A stretch of 35,799 nt of DNA from Alphaproteobacteria bacterium HGW-Alphaproteobacteria-6. Lineage in GTDB: Bacteria > Pseudomonadota > Alphaproteobacteria > Rhodobacterales > Rhodobacteraceae. Location: positions 1 through 35,799 of the forward strand of contig PHEC01000038.1 of assembly GCA_002841115.1 (NCBI GenBank), read 5' to 3'. Made by a program: the position numbers and the translations under genes. How positions within the stretch are numbered: the stretch's first letter is position 1; every line of letters begins with the position of its first letter. The notes under the pieces were generated by a model. It did not search any database. It was not told the DNA's origin and saw only the letters and a list, made by a program, of their open reading frames with translations. This document shows positions 7,447 to 16,674 of the stretch, piece after piece.

Positions 7447-8742
7447 TCACTTTTCCGGAATGAGGCCGCGCGGGCTGAAGCGCAGGACCGCGAGCAGCAC
7501 CAGACCCATGGTCAGAAGCCGCATATGGGCGGCGCTGTCCTGCAGATGGGTCTTCAGCGTGCCATCGGCCATGCCGGCGGTGATCAGGTTCATCAGCCCC
7601 TGACCCCAGGGCTCGACCTTGATCCAGAGGAACCAGATCAGGAAGCCGCCAAGGACCGCGCCCCAGTTGTTGCCCGAGCCGCCGACAATCACCATGACCC
7701 AGACCAGGAAGGTGAAGCGCAAAGGGTTGTAGGTGCCCGGCGTCAGCTGGCTGTCGAGCGTGACGATCATCGCGCCGGCAAGCCCGCAGACCGCCGAGCC
7801 CAGGATGAAGATCTGCAGATGCCGCCGGGTCACGTCCTTGCCCATCGCCTCGGCCGCCGTCTCGTTGTCGCGGATCGCCCGCATCATCCGCCCCCAGGGC
7901 GAATTCAGCGCCATCTGCGAGGCCCAGATCAGCGTCAAAAGGACCACGGTGAAAAGGCCGGCGTAAAGCAGCTTCACCAGAACCGTCGAGGCGGTGACCG
8001 GATCGGCGCCAAACCCTGCCGCCCAGTCGACAAAGGCGGCGCTTTGCTGAAGATCGACCTCGTAGGGCACCGGGCGCGGGATCGAGATGACGTTCTTGAC
8101 GCCGCGCGCCAGCCAGTCCTCGTTCTTCATCACCGCGATGATGATCTCGCCGATCCCCAGCGTGGCGATGGCCAGGTAGTCCGAGCGCAGGCCAAGCGCG
8201 GTCTTGCCGATCACCCAGGCCGCACCCGCCGCCATCAGCCCGCCGACCGGCCAGGCCAGAAGCACCGGCAGGCCAAGCCCGCCGAGGTTGGAATAGGTCG
8301 CCGGGCGGAACGCCTCGACCACCTCGGCGGCCGGATCGAAGACCGCGCGGTAAAGGAAAAAGCCACCGATCAGCACGACCAGCAGCCCCAGCACCCGCGC
8401 CGCCCCGGCCAGCCTTCGGTTCAGCACCACCGCCAGCGCGATGACGCCGGCGCCGAGGATCAGCCCCGCGATCAGCCGAAAGCCGCCTTGCGCGGTCCAG
8501 ACCTCGGTCACCGGCGGGGTGGCGATCAGCACTGGCGCCAGCCCGCCAAGCGCCACGAAACCGACGATGCCGACGTTGAACAGCCCGGCATAGCCCCATT
8601 GCATGTTGACCCCGAGCGCCAGGATCGCCGAGATCAGCCCCATGTTGAGGATGCCGAGCGCGGTGTTCCAGCTTGCGGTCATGCCCTCGCCGATGATCAG
8701 CGCGGCGACCAGGGCGAAAAGTGCGACGTTGCGCAGGTTCAT
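7447..8742 (-). CDS. livM: Branched-chain amino acid ABC transporter permease (LivM-like)
   Basis: A 431-residue inner-membrane permease of the LivM type with many hydrophobic segments. The N-terminal LivM hallmark LGVNMQWGYAGLFNVG is present. The cytoplasmic loop GRMMRAIRDNETAAEAMGKD matches the region that contacts the ATPases, and the protein ends in FSPRGLIPEK as usual. An extra hydrophobic segment at residues about 95-145 makes it longer than compact LivM proteins. Its ATG overlaps the livH stop codon (ATGA), so translation is probably coupled. It is the last transporter gene of the cluster. Confidence 0.92.
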   Translation of the reverse strand: MNLRNVALFALVAALIIGEGMTASWNTALGILNMGLISAILALGVNMQWGYAGLFNVGIVGFVALGGLAPVLIATPPVTEVWTAQGGFRLIAGLILGAGVIALAVVLNRRLAGAARVLGLLVVLIGGFFLYRAVFDPAAEVVEAFRPATYSNLGGLGLPVLLAWPVGGLMAAGAAWVIGKTALGLRSDYLAIATLGIGEIIIAVMKNEDWLARGVKNVISIPRPVPYEVDLQQSAAFVDWAAGFGADPVTASTVLVKLLYAGLFTVVLLTLIWASQMALNSPWGRMMRAIRDNETAAEAMGKDVTRRHLQIFILGSAVCGLAGAMIVTLDSQLTPGTYNPLRFTFLVWVMVIVGGSGNNWGAVLGGFLIWFLWIKVEPWGQGLMNLITAGMADGTLKTHLQDSAAHMRLLTMGLVLLAVLRFSPRGLIPEK

Positions 8743-9749
8743 ACCGATTTCCCCCTGAAAAGGCCGGTGGGCTTGAACAGAAGCACCACGATCAGGATCG
8801 CGAAGGAGACCGCGAACTTGTAGTCGGTGGACAGAAGCTGTGCCAGACCCTCGGGCGCCAGGCTGTCGGGCAGGACATAGGTGGCGACCTTCTTCCAGGC
8901 ATAGGTGAAGCCGACCTCGGAATAGGCGATCAGGAAGCCGCCGGCGATCGCGCCCAGCGGACTGCCGAGGCCGCCGACGATCGCGCTTGCGAAGATCGGC
9001 AGCAGAAGCTGGAAGTAGTTGAAGGCCTTGAATGCCTTGTCGAGCCCGTAGAGCGTGCCGGCGATGGTCGCGAGACCGGCGGCGATGATCCAGGTCACCG
9101 CGACCACCCGTTCGGGGCTGATCCCCGACAGCAGCGCCAGATCCTCGTTGTCGGAAAAGGCCCGCATCGACTTGCCGGTGCGGGTGCGGTTCAGGAACCA
9201 GAAGAGCACCGCCACCACGACGACCGCGGTGACGATGGTCAGCGCCTGGGTCGAGCGGAAGGCCAGCCCCTCGTTCAGCCCGGTCGCCGCCTTGAAGCCG
9301 TTGGCGGTGACCAGGAACCGCGCGCCGTCGTCAAAGCGGATCTCGTCGACGCCGATGACGAAGCGGGTGACACCGTTCATCACGAACATCACCCCCATCG
9401 AGACGATGACCAGGATCACCGGCGCCGCCTTCTGCCTGCGGTAGAAGCGATAGATCCCCCGGTCGGTCAGAAGCACCAGCCCGGCGGTCAGCGCGATGCC
9501 GAAGGGCAGCGCCAGAAGCGCGGTCGGCAGCGGGCCAAGGCTGATGCCGATGCCCTGCATCGCCCAGGTGATCAGGATCACCATCGCGGTGCCGAAGGCC
9601 ATGGTGTCACCATGGGCGAAGTTCGAGAACCTCAGGATGCCGTAGATCAGCGTCACCCCAAGCGCCCCCAGCGCCAGTTGCGCACCATAGGCGGTGGCCG
9701 GGATGATGACGAAGTTCAGAAGGGCGACGATCGCGTTCAGAAGGTCCAT
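8739..9749 (-). CDS. livH: Branched-chain amino acid ABC transporter permease (LivH-like)
   Basis: A 336-residue inner-membrane permease of the LivH type. The N-terminal segments include GVTLIYGILRFSNFAHGD, a hallmark of the family. The ATPase-contact loop is represented by RTGKSMRAFSDNEDLALLSG, and FASAIVGGLGSPLGAIAGGF lies in the conserved C-terminal half. It pairs with LivM to form the translocation channel. It starts 3 bp after the livF stop, so its ribosome binding site lies within the livF end, and it overlaps livM by 4 bp. The substrate could be a branched-chain amino acid or another amino acid or amide. Confidence 0.92.
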   Translation of the reverse strand: MDLLNAIVALLNFVIIPATAYGAQLALGALGVTLIYGILRFSNFAHGDTMAFGTAMVILITWAMQGIGISLGPLPTALLALPFGIALTAGLVLLTDRGIYRFYRRQKAAPVILVIVSMGVMFVMNGVTRFVIGVDEIRFDDGARFLVTANGFKAATGLNEGLAFRSTQALTIVTAVVVVAVLFWFLNRTRTGKSMRAFSDNEDLALLSGISPERVVAVTWIIAAGLATIAGTLYGLDKAFKAFNYFQLLLPIFASAIVGGLGSPLGAIAGGFLIAYSEVGFTYAWKKVATYVLPDSLAPEGLAQLLSTDYKFAVSFAILIVVLLFKPTGLFRGKSV

Positions 9750-9752
9750 GCC

Positions 9753-10580
9753 TCAGCCCCCAAGGAAGGTGCGGCGGACATCAGGGTCGGCAAGCAGCGC
9801 CGCGCCGGTGTCCGTGTAGCGGTTGGCGCCCTGCACCAGGACATAGCCCTGATCGGCGATCTCCAGCGCCTGGCGGGCGTTCTGCTCGACCATCAGGATC
9901 GAGATGCCGGTGCGGGCGACCTCGATGATCCGGTCGAAAAGCTCGTCCATCACGATCGGCGAGACCCCGGCGGTCGGCTCGTCCAGCATCAGCAGCTTCG
10001 GCTGGGTCATCAGCGCCCGGCCGACCGCGACCTGCTGGCGCTGGCCGCCCGACAGCTCTCCGGCCGCCTGGCGGCGCTTGTCGCGCAGGATCGGAAAGAG
10101 GTCAAAGACCTGCTCCATCGTGGTGCGGAAGTCGTCGCGGCGCAGGAAGGCGCCCATCTCGAGGTTTTCCTCGACCGACATCGAGGGGAAGACATTGGCG
10201 ACCTGCGGCACGAAGCCCATGCCCTTGGCCACCCGGTCCTGCGGGGAAAGTGCGGTGATGTCCTCGCCGTCGAGCGTCACATGGCCGCCGCGCAGCTTCA
10301 GCATGCCGAAGACCGCCTTCATCGCGGTCGACTTGCCGGCGCCGTTGGGGCCGACGATGACCGCGATCTGGCCCTTTTCCACCCTGAGCGTGCAGTCGTG
10401 CAGGATGTCGGCGGCGCCGTAACCGCCGGTCATCGCCTCGGCCGCAAGGAAGGGGCCGCCCGGATCGGGCAGGGCGCTGCCGCCGCGCTCGGGAAAGTCG
10501 AGCCCGGCGCCGCCGGCCCGGGTGATCGAGCGGTCCTTGTTGCCGCGGTCGTCCTGATAGGGGTTGGGGGACCGCGTCAT
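9753..10580 (-). CDS. livF: Branched-chain amino acid ABC transporter ATP-binding protein (LivF-like)
   Basis: A 275-residue ABC ATPase. ATG 10580 is chosen because it overlaps the livG stop as ATGA; the longer frame upstream is inside livG. Walker A is GPNGAGKST (residues 77-85), the signature is ELSGGQRQQVAVGRALM, and Walker B is LLMLDEPTAGVSP. Family members usually begin close to the ATPase core, whereas this one carries about 40 extra Asp-, Gly- and Arg-rich residues before it. It pairs with LivG to power uptake. Confidence 0.92.
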   Translation of the reverse strand: MTRSPNPYQDDRGNKDRSITRAGGAGLDFPERGGSALPDPGGPFLAAEAMTGGYGAADILHDCTLRVEKGQIAVIVGPNGAGKSTAMKAVFGMLKLRGGHVTLDGEDITALSPQDRVAKGMGFVPQVANVFPSMSVEENLEMGAFLRRDDFRTTMEQVFDLFPILRDKRRQAAGELSGGQRQQVAVGRALMTQPKLLMLDEPTAGVSPIVMDELFDRIIEVARTGISILMVEQNARQALEIADQGYVLVQGANRYTDTGAALLADPDVRRTFLGG

Positions 10581-11377
10581 GCGCCCGCCTCCGCTGCTGC
10601 CTCGGCCTTGACCTTGTTCTTCAGCCCGCGCCCCAGGTAGGCCTCGATCACCGCCTCGTTCTGCATGATGCTGCCGGCCGAACCCTGGGCCAGAACCTTG
10701 CCCTCGGCCATCACGATCACCGGATCGCAAAGCCGGCCGATGAAATCCATGTCGTGCTCGATCACGCAGAAGGTATAGCCGCGCTCCTTGTTCAGCCGCA
10801 CGATGGCGTCGCCGATGGTGTTCAGAAGCGTGCGGTTGACCCCGGCGCCGACCTCGTCGAGAAACACCACCTTGGCATCGACCATCATCGTGCGGCCCAG
10901 TTCCAGCAGCTTTTTCTGGCCGCCGGACAGGTTGCCGGCGCGTTCATCCGCCAGATGGGAAATCGTCAGGAAGTCAAGGACATCGTCGGCTTTCTTCGCA
11001 AGCGCCGCGTCTTCCTCGCGGATCCGGGCGCGGGCAAACCAGGTGTTCCACAGGGTCTCGCCCGACTGGCCGGCGGGCACCATCATCAGGTTCTCGCGCA
11101 CCGTCATCGAGGAGAACTCGTGCGCGATCTGGAAGGTGCGCAAGAGGCCCTTGTGAAAGAGGTCATGCGGCGGCAGGCCGGTGATATCCTCGCCGTCCAT
11201 GGTGACACGGCCCGAGGTCGGCGGGTGGACCCCGGCGATGACGTTGAAAAGCGTCGACTTTCCCGCCCCGTTCGGGCCGATCAGCCCGGTGATCGAGCCG
11301 GTGGCAATGGTGATCGATGCCCCGTCGACGGCGCGGAAGCCGCCGAAATGCTTGTGCAGATCCTCGACGACGATCAT
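10577..11377 (-). CDS. livG: Branched-chain amino acid ABC transporter ATP-binding protein (LivG-like)
   Basis: A 266-residue ABC ATPase starting at ATG 11377, with AGGGGG five bases upstream; a GTG at 11383 would leave no room for that site. Walker A is GPNGAGKST (residues 34-42), and RTFQIAHEFSSMTVRENLM covers the Q-loop region. The signature is NLSGGQKKLLELGRTMM. The Walker B region reads VVFLDEVGAGVN: the usual Pro after DE is Val here, while the catalytic Glu is kept. The C-terminal extension with GRGLKNKVKAEAAAEAGA is Ala-rich. It overlaps livF by 4 bp. Confidence 0.92.
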   Translation of the reverse strand: MIVVEDLHKHFGGFRAVDGASITIATGSITGLIGPNGAGKSTLFNVIAGVHPPTSGRVTMDGEDITGLPPHDLFHKGLLRTFQIAHEFSSMTVRENLMMVPAGQSGETLWNTWFARARIREEDAALAKKADDVLDFLTISHLADERAGNLSGGQKKLLELGRTMMVDAKVVFLDEVGAGVNRTLLNTIGDAIVRLNKERGYTFCVIEHDMDFIGRLCDPVIVMAEGKVLAQGSAGSIMQNEAVIEAYLGRGLKNKVKAEAAAEAGA

Positions 11378-11441
11378 GCGCACCCCCTGTTATCGCCTTG
11401 CGTGAATTTTATCCGTCAAGGTCTTGTTCTTATATGGAAAA

Positions 11442-11464
11442 GCAGCCCGACAACGCCGGGCTGC
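11442..11464 (-). terminator. Intercistronic terminator/attenuator between livK and livG
   Basis: The arms GCAGCCCG (11442-11449) and CGGGCTGC (11457-11464) pair perfectly over a 7-base loop. Read on the minus strand, the hairpin is followed at once by TTTT and an AT-rich run. It begins 19 bp after the livK stop. Partial termination here would give more binding protein than membrane and ATPase subunits, as is common in such operons. Confidence 0.75.
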
Positions 11465-11482
11465 CCGTTGCTTCGCGATCGC

Positions 11483-12667
11483 TCAGCGGAAGTTCACCGT
11501 CTCGTATTTGCCGTCCTTGAACTCGATCTCGCGGTAGGCGCCGGCGCTTTCGCCCGCCCCGACCAGTTCCACCGCGGTGGCGCCGACATAGTCGATGTCG
11601 GTGCCGGCCGCGATCAGGTCAAGCGCCTTGGCAAGCTCGCCGGGGAAGATCTGCTCGCCCGGCGCATTGGCCAGATCCATCACCTTGCCGGCGAAATCGG
11701 TCGATTTCGACGACCCGGCCGCCGCCATCGCCAGCATGATCAGCGCCGCCGCATCATAGCTTTCGGGTGCGAAGGCCGAGGTGCCGTCAAAGCCCGCCGC
11801 CGTGGCCATTTCCTGGAACTTCGCCGCACCCGGGCTGTCGGTGCCGGGATAGGCGCCATAGGATCCGTTCAGTTCGGCACCGAAATTCTCGTTCAGCTTG
11901 GCGCCAACCATGCCGTCGGGGAAATAGAACGTGTCGAAGGCACCGGTGTCGAGCGCGGCGCGTATGATGCCCGAGCCGCCCTGGTCGACGTAGCCCGCAA
12001 CCACCAGCGTATCGCCGCCGGCCGAGGCCAGCGCGCCAACCTCGGCCGAATAGTCGGCCTTGCCGTCCTCATGCGCCGAGTTGATCGTCACCGTGCCGCC
12101 CGAGGCTTCCCAGTTGCGCTGGATCGCCTCGGCAAGGCCCTTGCCGTAGTCGTTGTTGGTATAGCTGATCGCGATCGAGCTGACGCCCTTGTCCTTGAGG
12201 ATGTCGCGGACGATCTCGCCCTGGCGCGCATCCGAGGGCGCGGTGCGGAAGAACAGCCCGTTGTCCTCGACCGTCGACAGCCCCGGCGAGGTTGCCGAGG
12301 GCGAGATCATCACGATGCCGTTCGGCATGGCGACATTGGCGAGGATCGCGCCGGTGACGCCCGAGCAATCGGCGCCCATGATCGCGTTGACCTTGTCGTT
12401 GGTGACCAGCCGTTCGGCCGCGGCGGTGGCGGCGGCGGCATCGACGCAGGTCGAATCGCCGCGCACCGAAGTTACCGTCGAGCCGCCCAGGAGCTTGCCC
12501 GACTCGGTCACTTCCTTCATCGCCAGTTCGGCGCCGGCACCCATCGCCGGGGTGATCGATTCCAGCGGCCCGGTGAAGCCGAGGATCACGCCGATCTTGA
12601 TCTCTTCCGCGCCGGCCATGCCGGTCAGAAGGGCCATTGCCGCCGTGGCGGTCATAAGTCTTTTCAT
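11483..12667 (-). CDS. livK: Branched-chain amino acid ABC transporter substrate-binding protein (LivK-like)
   Basis: A 394-residue periplasmic binding protein of the Peripla_BP_6 type. A Sec signal peptide ends in TGMAGA, just before EEIKIGVILGFTGPLE. The family's typical first strand is followed by an ST/SP-rich ligand pocket including MISPSATSPGLS. Two cysteines (STCVDA and GADCSG) could form the usual disulfide. GGGAGCG lies upstream of ATG 12667. It heads the liv operon, and its stop is followed by an attenuator. The ligand is uncertain; the flavoprotein gene downstream makes a methylated amine or glycine derivative possible. Confidence 0.92.
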   Translation of the reverse strand: MKRLMTATAAMALLTGMAGAEEIKIGVILGFTGPLESITPAMGAGAELAMKEVTESGKLLGGSTVTSVRGDSTCVDAAAATAAAERLVTNDKVNAIMGADCSGVTGAILANVAMPNGIVMISPSATSPGLSTVEDNGLFFRTAPSDARQGEIVRDILKDKGVSSIAISYTNNDYGKGLAEAIQRNWEASGGTVTINSAHEDGKADYSAEVGALASAGGDTLVVAGYVDQGGSGIIRAALDTGAFDTFYFPDGMVGAKLNENFGAELNGSYGAYPGTDSPGAAKFQEMATAAGFDGTSAFAPESYDAAALIMLAMAAAGSSKSTDFAGKVMDLANAPGEQIFPGELAKALDLIAAGTDIDYVGATAVELVGAGESAGAYREIEFKDGKYETVNFR

Positions 12668-12776
12668 GCTTTCGCTCCCATGTTGGATCGTTGTCCTGCC
12701 GGCAACCTAGATCGGCCCGGTTCAAAAGAAAAGCACTCGCTGCGCCGGCGGCACGGGATCGTGACGGCTGGCGTTG

Positions 12777-12805
12777 TTGGACGGATGGCAAAGGCGCGCT
12801 AGACT
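12777..12805 (+). promoter_or_regulatory. Possible sigma-70 promoter of the sugar dehydrogenase gene
   Basis: TTGGAC (12777-12782) and TAGACT (12800-12805) are 17 bp apart, 41 bp before the ATG at 12847. Both hexamers match the consensus only partly, so this is a candidate only. The region is divergent from livK. Confidence 0.3.
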
Positions 12806-12846
12806 GGCGATTGCCGAGGACGGGGAAACGATGTGAGGGTGAGACG

Positions 12847-13953
12847 ATGCTCAGGGCGATCGCGATCATCCTTGTGCTGGTGCTGCCTGCCGGGCCGGCG
12901 GCGACGGGCGAGGTCGCGACCAGCGCCGGCAGGCTGGCCATCGGCCCGATCGCCGATGGGCTGGACGAACCCTGGAGCCTGGCGTTCCTGCCCGGCGGCG
13001 GCTTTCTGGTCAGCGAGCGCGGCGGCAGGCTGTGGCGCTTCGGCGCGGATGGCGCGCGGGTTGCGGTTGCCGGGGTGCCGGCGGTCTTTGCCCGCGGGCA
13101 GGGCGGGCTTTTCGATATCCTGGTGCCGCGCGACCATGCCGCGACCGGCGCCATCCTGCTGAGTTTCGCCCAGCCGCAGGGCGGGCAGGGGGCCGGCACC
13201 GCGATTGCCGCGGCGCGGCTCGAGGGCGACCGGCTGGCCGATCTGCGGCTGATCTGGCAGATGCCGCCGGGCAGCAGCGGCGGGCGCCATTTCGGTGGCA
13301 GGCTGGCCGAGGCCGGCGACGGCACGATCTTTCTGACCATCGGCGAGCGCGGCGCCTTCGATCCGGCCCAGGATCTTGACGCGCTGCATGGCAAGATCAT
13401 CCGGCTGACCCGCGACGGGGCGGCGGCGCCCGGCAATCCCTTTCCCGACCGCGCCGGGGGGGTGATCTGGTCCTACGGCCACCGCAATCCGCAGGGCCTG
13501 GCCTTCGACCGTCAGGGACGGCTCTGGGCCAGCGAGCATGGCGCGCGCGGCGGCGACGAGGTCAACCGGATCGAGAAGGGCGCCAATTACGGCTGGCCCG
13601 AGGTCGCCTTCGGGCGCCATTACAGCGGCTTGCCGATCGGCACCGGCAGCAGCGCCCCCGGCGTGACCGGCCCGGCCCATCACTGGGACCCCTCGATCGC
13701 GCCATCGGGCCACATGATCTATTCCGGCCGGCTCTGGCCGGAGTGGGCGGGCGATCACTTCGTCGGCAGCCTGAAGTTCGACCATATCGCCCGGCTCGAC
13801 CCCGGGACGCCGGCGCCGAGGGGCTGGAGCGAGGAGGTCATCCGCACCCGCGAGACCGGCCGGGTGCGCGACATCCGCGAGGCCCCGGACGGCACGATCT
13901 GGTTCCTGTCGGTCGACCGCGGCGCGGTCTTCCGCATCAGCCCGGCGGAATAG
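12847..13953 (+). CDS. Secreted PQQ-dependent aldose sugar dehydrogenase family protein
   Basis: A 368-residue protein of the GSDH family (YliI/Asd type) starting at ATG 12847 after GAGGGTGAG. A short signal peptide (about 21 residues, LVLVLPAGPAATG) points to the periplasm. The beta-propeller signature blocks are present: DEPWSLAFLPGGGFLVSERG, GGRHFGGRLAEAGDGTIFLT, GHRNPQGLAFD, LWASEHGARGGDEVNRI and GANYGWPEV. Family members oxidise aldoses with PQQ in the periplasm. The length is normal, with nothing missing in the PQQ-contact blocks that I can see. It is divergent from livK and convergent with the regulator gene. No PQQ biosynthesis gene is in the window. Confidence 0.88.
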   Translation: MLRAIAIILVLVLPAGPAATGEVATSAGRLAIGPIADGLDEPWSLAFLPGGGFLVSERGGRLWRFGADGARVAVAGVPAVFARGQGGLFDILVPRDHAATGAILLSFAQPQGGQGAGTAIAAARLEGDRLADLRLIWQMPPGSSGGRHFGGRLAEAGDGTIFLTIGERGAFDPAQDLDALHGKIIRLTRDGAAAPGNPFPDRAGGVIWSYGHRNPQGLAFDRQGRLWASEHGARGGDEVNRIEKGANYGWPEVAFGRHYSGLPIGTGSSAPGVTGPAHHWDPSIAPSGHMIYSGRLWPEWAGDHFVGSLKFDHIARLDPGTPAPRGWSEEVIRTRETGRVRDIREAPDGTIWFLSVDRGAVFRISPAE

Positions 13954-13983
13954 GCGGGGCAGGCGGGGCGGGGCAGGTGCGGT

Positions 13984-15009
13984 TCAGATCGACAGGCGCG
14001 GCACCGCGATCGCCGCCGCGCCATGGCTGCCGCGCTCGCGGTAGGGCGTGGTCTGGTAATGCGCCCGGTAACATTTGGAAAAATGCGACGGGCTGGCGAA
14101 ACCGCAGGCGAGGGCGACGTTGATCACGCTCATGTCGGTCTGCATCAGGAGGTTGCGCGCCTTGGCCAGGCGCAGTTCCATGTAATAGCGCTTGGGGCTG
14201 CGGTTGAGGTAGCGGCGGAAAAGCCGTTCAAGCTGGCGCGTCGACATGCCGACATCGCTGGCAAGCCGGGCCGGGCTGACCGGGTCCTCGATATTGCCTT
14301 CCATCATCTGGATGACCTGGGAAAGCTTCGGATGGCGCACCCCGATCCGGGTCGGGATCGACAGCCGCTGGGTATCCTGGTCGGTGCGGATCGCCGAATA
14401 GATCAGCTGGTCGGCGACGGTATTGGCGACATCCTCGCCGTGATCCTGGGCGATGATCTTCAGCATCATGTCGATCGAGGCGGTGCCGCCGGCGGTCGAC
14501 ATCCGGTTGCCGTCGACGACGAAGACCGACTTGGTCAGCTTCACCTCCTCGAATTCCTCGAGGAAACTGTCCTGGTTTTCCCAGTGGATGGTGGCGCGCC
14601 TGCCGTCCAGAAGCCCGGCCTTGGCCACCGTATAGGCGCCGGTGCAGAGCCCGCCGATCGCCACCCCGCGCCGCGCCTCGCGCCTGAGCCAGTTGAGGAT
14701 CGGCCGCGTCGTCGCCTCCTGCACGTCGATACCACCGCAGACCAGCACGGTATCCTCGCGATCGACCTCGCCCAGCCCCATGTCAAGCCGGAACGAGGCG
14801 CCGTTCGAGCAGGTGCTCTCGACCCCGGTCTCGCCGGCCAGCACCCAGGCATAGGCCGGCCGCCCGATCACCCGGTTGGCGATGCGCAAGGGTTCGATGG
14901 CGCCGGCGAATGACAGCATCGTGAAACGGTCGAGCAGCAGGAAGACGAAGCGGCGCTGGCGCGTCGTCGCATCGGTGGGCTTCTTGCCGCGCGCGGAAGG
15001 GGAGTGCAT
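13984..15009 (-). CDS. GlxA-family AraC-type transcriptional regulator (GbdR/CdhR-like)
   Basis: A 341-residue regulator from ATG 15009; the longer frame upstream is low-complexity sequence. Residues about 20-190 form a DJ-1/PfpI (GATase1-like) sensor domain containing [19 protein letters not shown] and ATIHWE. The C-terminal 100 residues form an AraC double helix-turn-helix: [18 protein letters not shown], then [19 protein letters not shown]. This arrangement is shared with GbdR, CdhR and ArgR, which control glycine betaine, carnitine or arginine catabolism. The flavoprotein and liv genes about 5 kb away on the same strand make a methylated-amine regulator a sensible inference. It ends 30 bp from the sugar dehydrogenase gene. 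Confidence 0.88.
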   Translation of the reverse strand: MHSPSARGKKPTDATTRQRRFVFLLLDRFTMLSFAGAIEPLRIANRVIGRPAYAWVLAGETGVESTCSNGASFRLDMGLGEVDREDTVLVCGGIDVQEATTRPILNWLRREARRGVAIGGLCTGAYTVAKAGLLDGRRATIHWENQDSFLEEFEEVKLTKSVFVVDGNRMSTAGGTASIDMMLKIIAQDHGEDVANTVADQLIYSAIRTDQDTQRLSIPTRIGVRHPKLSQVIQMMEGNIEDPVSPARLASDVGMSTRQLERLFRRYLNRSPKRYYMELRLAKARNLLMQTDMSVINVALACGFASPSHFSKCYRAHYQTTPYRERGSHGAAAIAVPRLSI

Positions 15010-15167
15010 TATCCGACCTGTATCTGTCGCTTTGCGCACAGAACCATCAATGCAGCGCGCCCGCAAGCGGGATTCGGCGCCGCCCCTGCGGCCCCTCTGT
15101 GGCCCGGTCTGCCCGCTCTGCACCCCCGCTGCGCCGCCTTTGCGACCGCTGCCGCCGGGCAAACGGT

Positions 15168-15196
15168 TTGCATGCCCCAACCGGCGCCGCTATAAG
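15168..15196 (+). promoter_or_regulatory. Sigma-70 type promoter of DAHP synthase gene
   Basis: TTGCAT (15168-15173) and TATAAG (15191-15196) are exactly 17 bp apart, 39 bp before ATG 15236. The -10 matches five of six consensus bases and stands out as AT-rich in this GC-rich gap. Confidence 0.6.
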
Positions 15197-15235
15197 CCCC
15201 GCGTTACCGCCAACGGGCCCGTGAGGAGAGACGAG

Positions 15236-16606
15236 ATGACCAAGCTCTGGAGCAAGTCCGACTGGCGCGGCAAACCCCGGGTGCAGATGCCGGATTACCG
15301 CGATCCGGCGGCGCTGACGGCGGTCGAGGCGCAGTTGTCGGCCTATCCGCCGCTGGTCTTCGCCGGCGAGGTGCGCAAGCTCAAGCGCGCGCTTGGCCAG
15401 GTCGCCGAGGGCCGGGCCTTCCTGTTGCAGGGCGGCGACTGTGCCGAAAGCTTCGCCGAATTCTCGGCCGACAACATCCGCGATACCTTCAAGGTGCTCT
15501 TGCAGATGGCGATCGTGCTGACCTGGGGCGCCAAGCTGCCGGTGGTCAAGATCGGCCGCATGGCCGGGCAGTTCGCCAAGCCGCGCTCGGCGCCGACCGA
15601 GGTGATCGGCGGGGTCGAACTGCCCAGCTACCGCGGCGACATCATCAACGGCTTCGATTTCACCGCCGCGGCGCGGCTGCCCGACCCGGCGCGGATGCTG
15701 CAGGCCTATACCCAGGCGGCGGCCTCGCTCAACCTGTTGCGCGCCTTCTCGACCGGCGGCTATGCCGACATGCACCGGGTGCAAAGCTGGATCTCGGGCT
15801 TCACCGACGAGGACGAGGCCCAGCGCTACCGCGAGGTGGCGCTGCGGATCCAGGACGCGATGGATTTCATGGCGGCGGCCGGGGTCACCTCGGACACCGT
15901 CCATGCGATGGCGGCGGTGGATTTCTACACCAGCCACGAGGCGCTGCTGCTGGAATACGAAGAGGCGCTGTGCCGGATCGATTCCACTTCCGGCCTGCCG
16001 GTGGCCGGGTCGGGCCACATGATCTGGATCGGTGATCGCACCCGCCAGCCCGACGGCGCGCATGTCGAATTTGCCCGCGGCGTGCAGAACCCGGTCGGGC
16101 TGAAATGCGGACCCACGCTGTCGGGCGACGATCTGAAGCGGCTGCTGGCGCGGCTCAACCCGGAAAACGAGGCCGGCCGGCTGACGCTGATCGCGCGCTT
16201 CGGCGCCGGCAAGGTCGGGGATCATCTGCCGCGGCTGATCCGCACGGTCGAGGACGAGGGCGCCAAGGTGGTCTGGACCTGCGATCCGATGCACGGCAAC
16301 ACCATCAAGGCGGCCTCGGGCTACAAGACCCGGCCTTTCGAGAGCGTGCTGCGCGAGGTGCGCGAGTTCTTCGCCGTCCACAAGGCCGAGGGCACGATCC
16401 CCGGCGGCGTGCATTTCGAGATGACCGGCAAGGACGTGACCGAATGCACCGGCGGCGTGCGCGCGGTGACCGATGAAGACCTTTCGGATCGCTACCACAC
16501 CGCCTGCGACCCGCGCCTGAACGCCAGCCAGTCGCTGGAACTGGCATTCCTGGTCGCCGAGGAACTGCAAGACCGGCGCGACCTGCGCCGCGCCGCCGGG
16601 CTTTGA
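15236..16606 (+). CDS. Class II 3-deoxy-7-phosphoheptulonate synthase
   Basis: A 456-residue class II DAHP synthase, which joins phosphoenolpyruvate and erythrose 4-phosphate in the first step of the shikimate pathway. ATG 15236 follows GTGAGGAGAGACGAG, and a promoter lies just upstream; the longer frame is not used. Family blocks are [11 protein letters not shown] (residues 63-73, with Cys69 at the metal-binding position), [14 protein letters not shown] (105-118), [33 protein letters not shown] and [12 protein letters not shown]. The length matches plant- and bacterial-type class II enzymes. It stands alone, divergent from the GlxA-type regulator. Confidence 0.95.
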   Translation: MTKLWSKSDWRGKPRVQMPDYRDPAALTAVEAQLSAYPPLVFAGEVRKLKRALGQVAEGRAFLLQGGDCAESFAEFSADNIRDTFKVLLQMAIVLTWGAKLPVVKIGRMAGQFAKPRSAPTEVIGGVELPSYRGDIINGFDFTAAARLPDPARMLQAYTQAAASLNLLRAFSTGGYADMHRVQSWISGFTDEDEAQRYREVALRIQDAMDFMAAAGVTSDTVHAMAAVDFYTSHEALLLEYEEALCRIDSTSGLPVAGSGHMIWIGDRTRQPDGAHVEFARGVQNPVGLKCGPTLSGDDLKRLLARLNPENEAGRLTLIARFGAGKVGDHLPRLIRTVEDEGAKVVWTCDPMHGNTIKAASGYKTRPFESVLREVREFFAVHKAEGTIPGGVHFEMTGKDVTECTGGVRAVTDEDLSDRYHTACDPRLNASQSLELAFLVAEELQDRRDLRRAAGL

Positions 16607-16607
16607 T

Positions 16608-16642
16608 CCCGGGCGCGAAGCGCCGGGCCTGACGGCATCAGG
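16608..16642. terminator. Two adjacent hairpins after DAHP synthase gene
   Basis: CCCGGGCGC and GCGCCGGG (16608-16627) pair around GAA with one bulged G. CCTGA and TCAGG (16628-16642) form a second small hairpin. No T-run follows, so this is at best a weak or Rho-assisted terminator for the plus-strand gene. Confidence 0.4.
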
Positions 16643-16674
16643 CAGGGCTCATGCCGGGCAGGGTGCGAAAACGT

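Noticed and set aside
5049-7463. 804-codon plus-strand frame opposite the flavoprotein gene
   Set aside because: It is an antisense shadow of the FAD/GcvT protein, with His-, Arg- and Asp-rich sequence and no domain.
8721-10640. 639-codon plus-strand frame opposite livM, livH and livF
   Set aside because: It is antisense to three ABC transporter genes with full motif sets, and it is hydrophilic low-complexity sequence.
11389-11419. Internal promoter for livG (TTGACG with an 18-bp spacer to CGATAA, minus strand)
   Set aside because: The implied transcription start would fall on the livG ribosome binding site, leaving almost no leader. Read-through past the attenuator is a simpler explanation.
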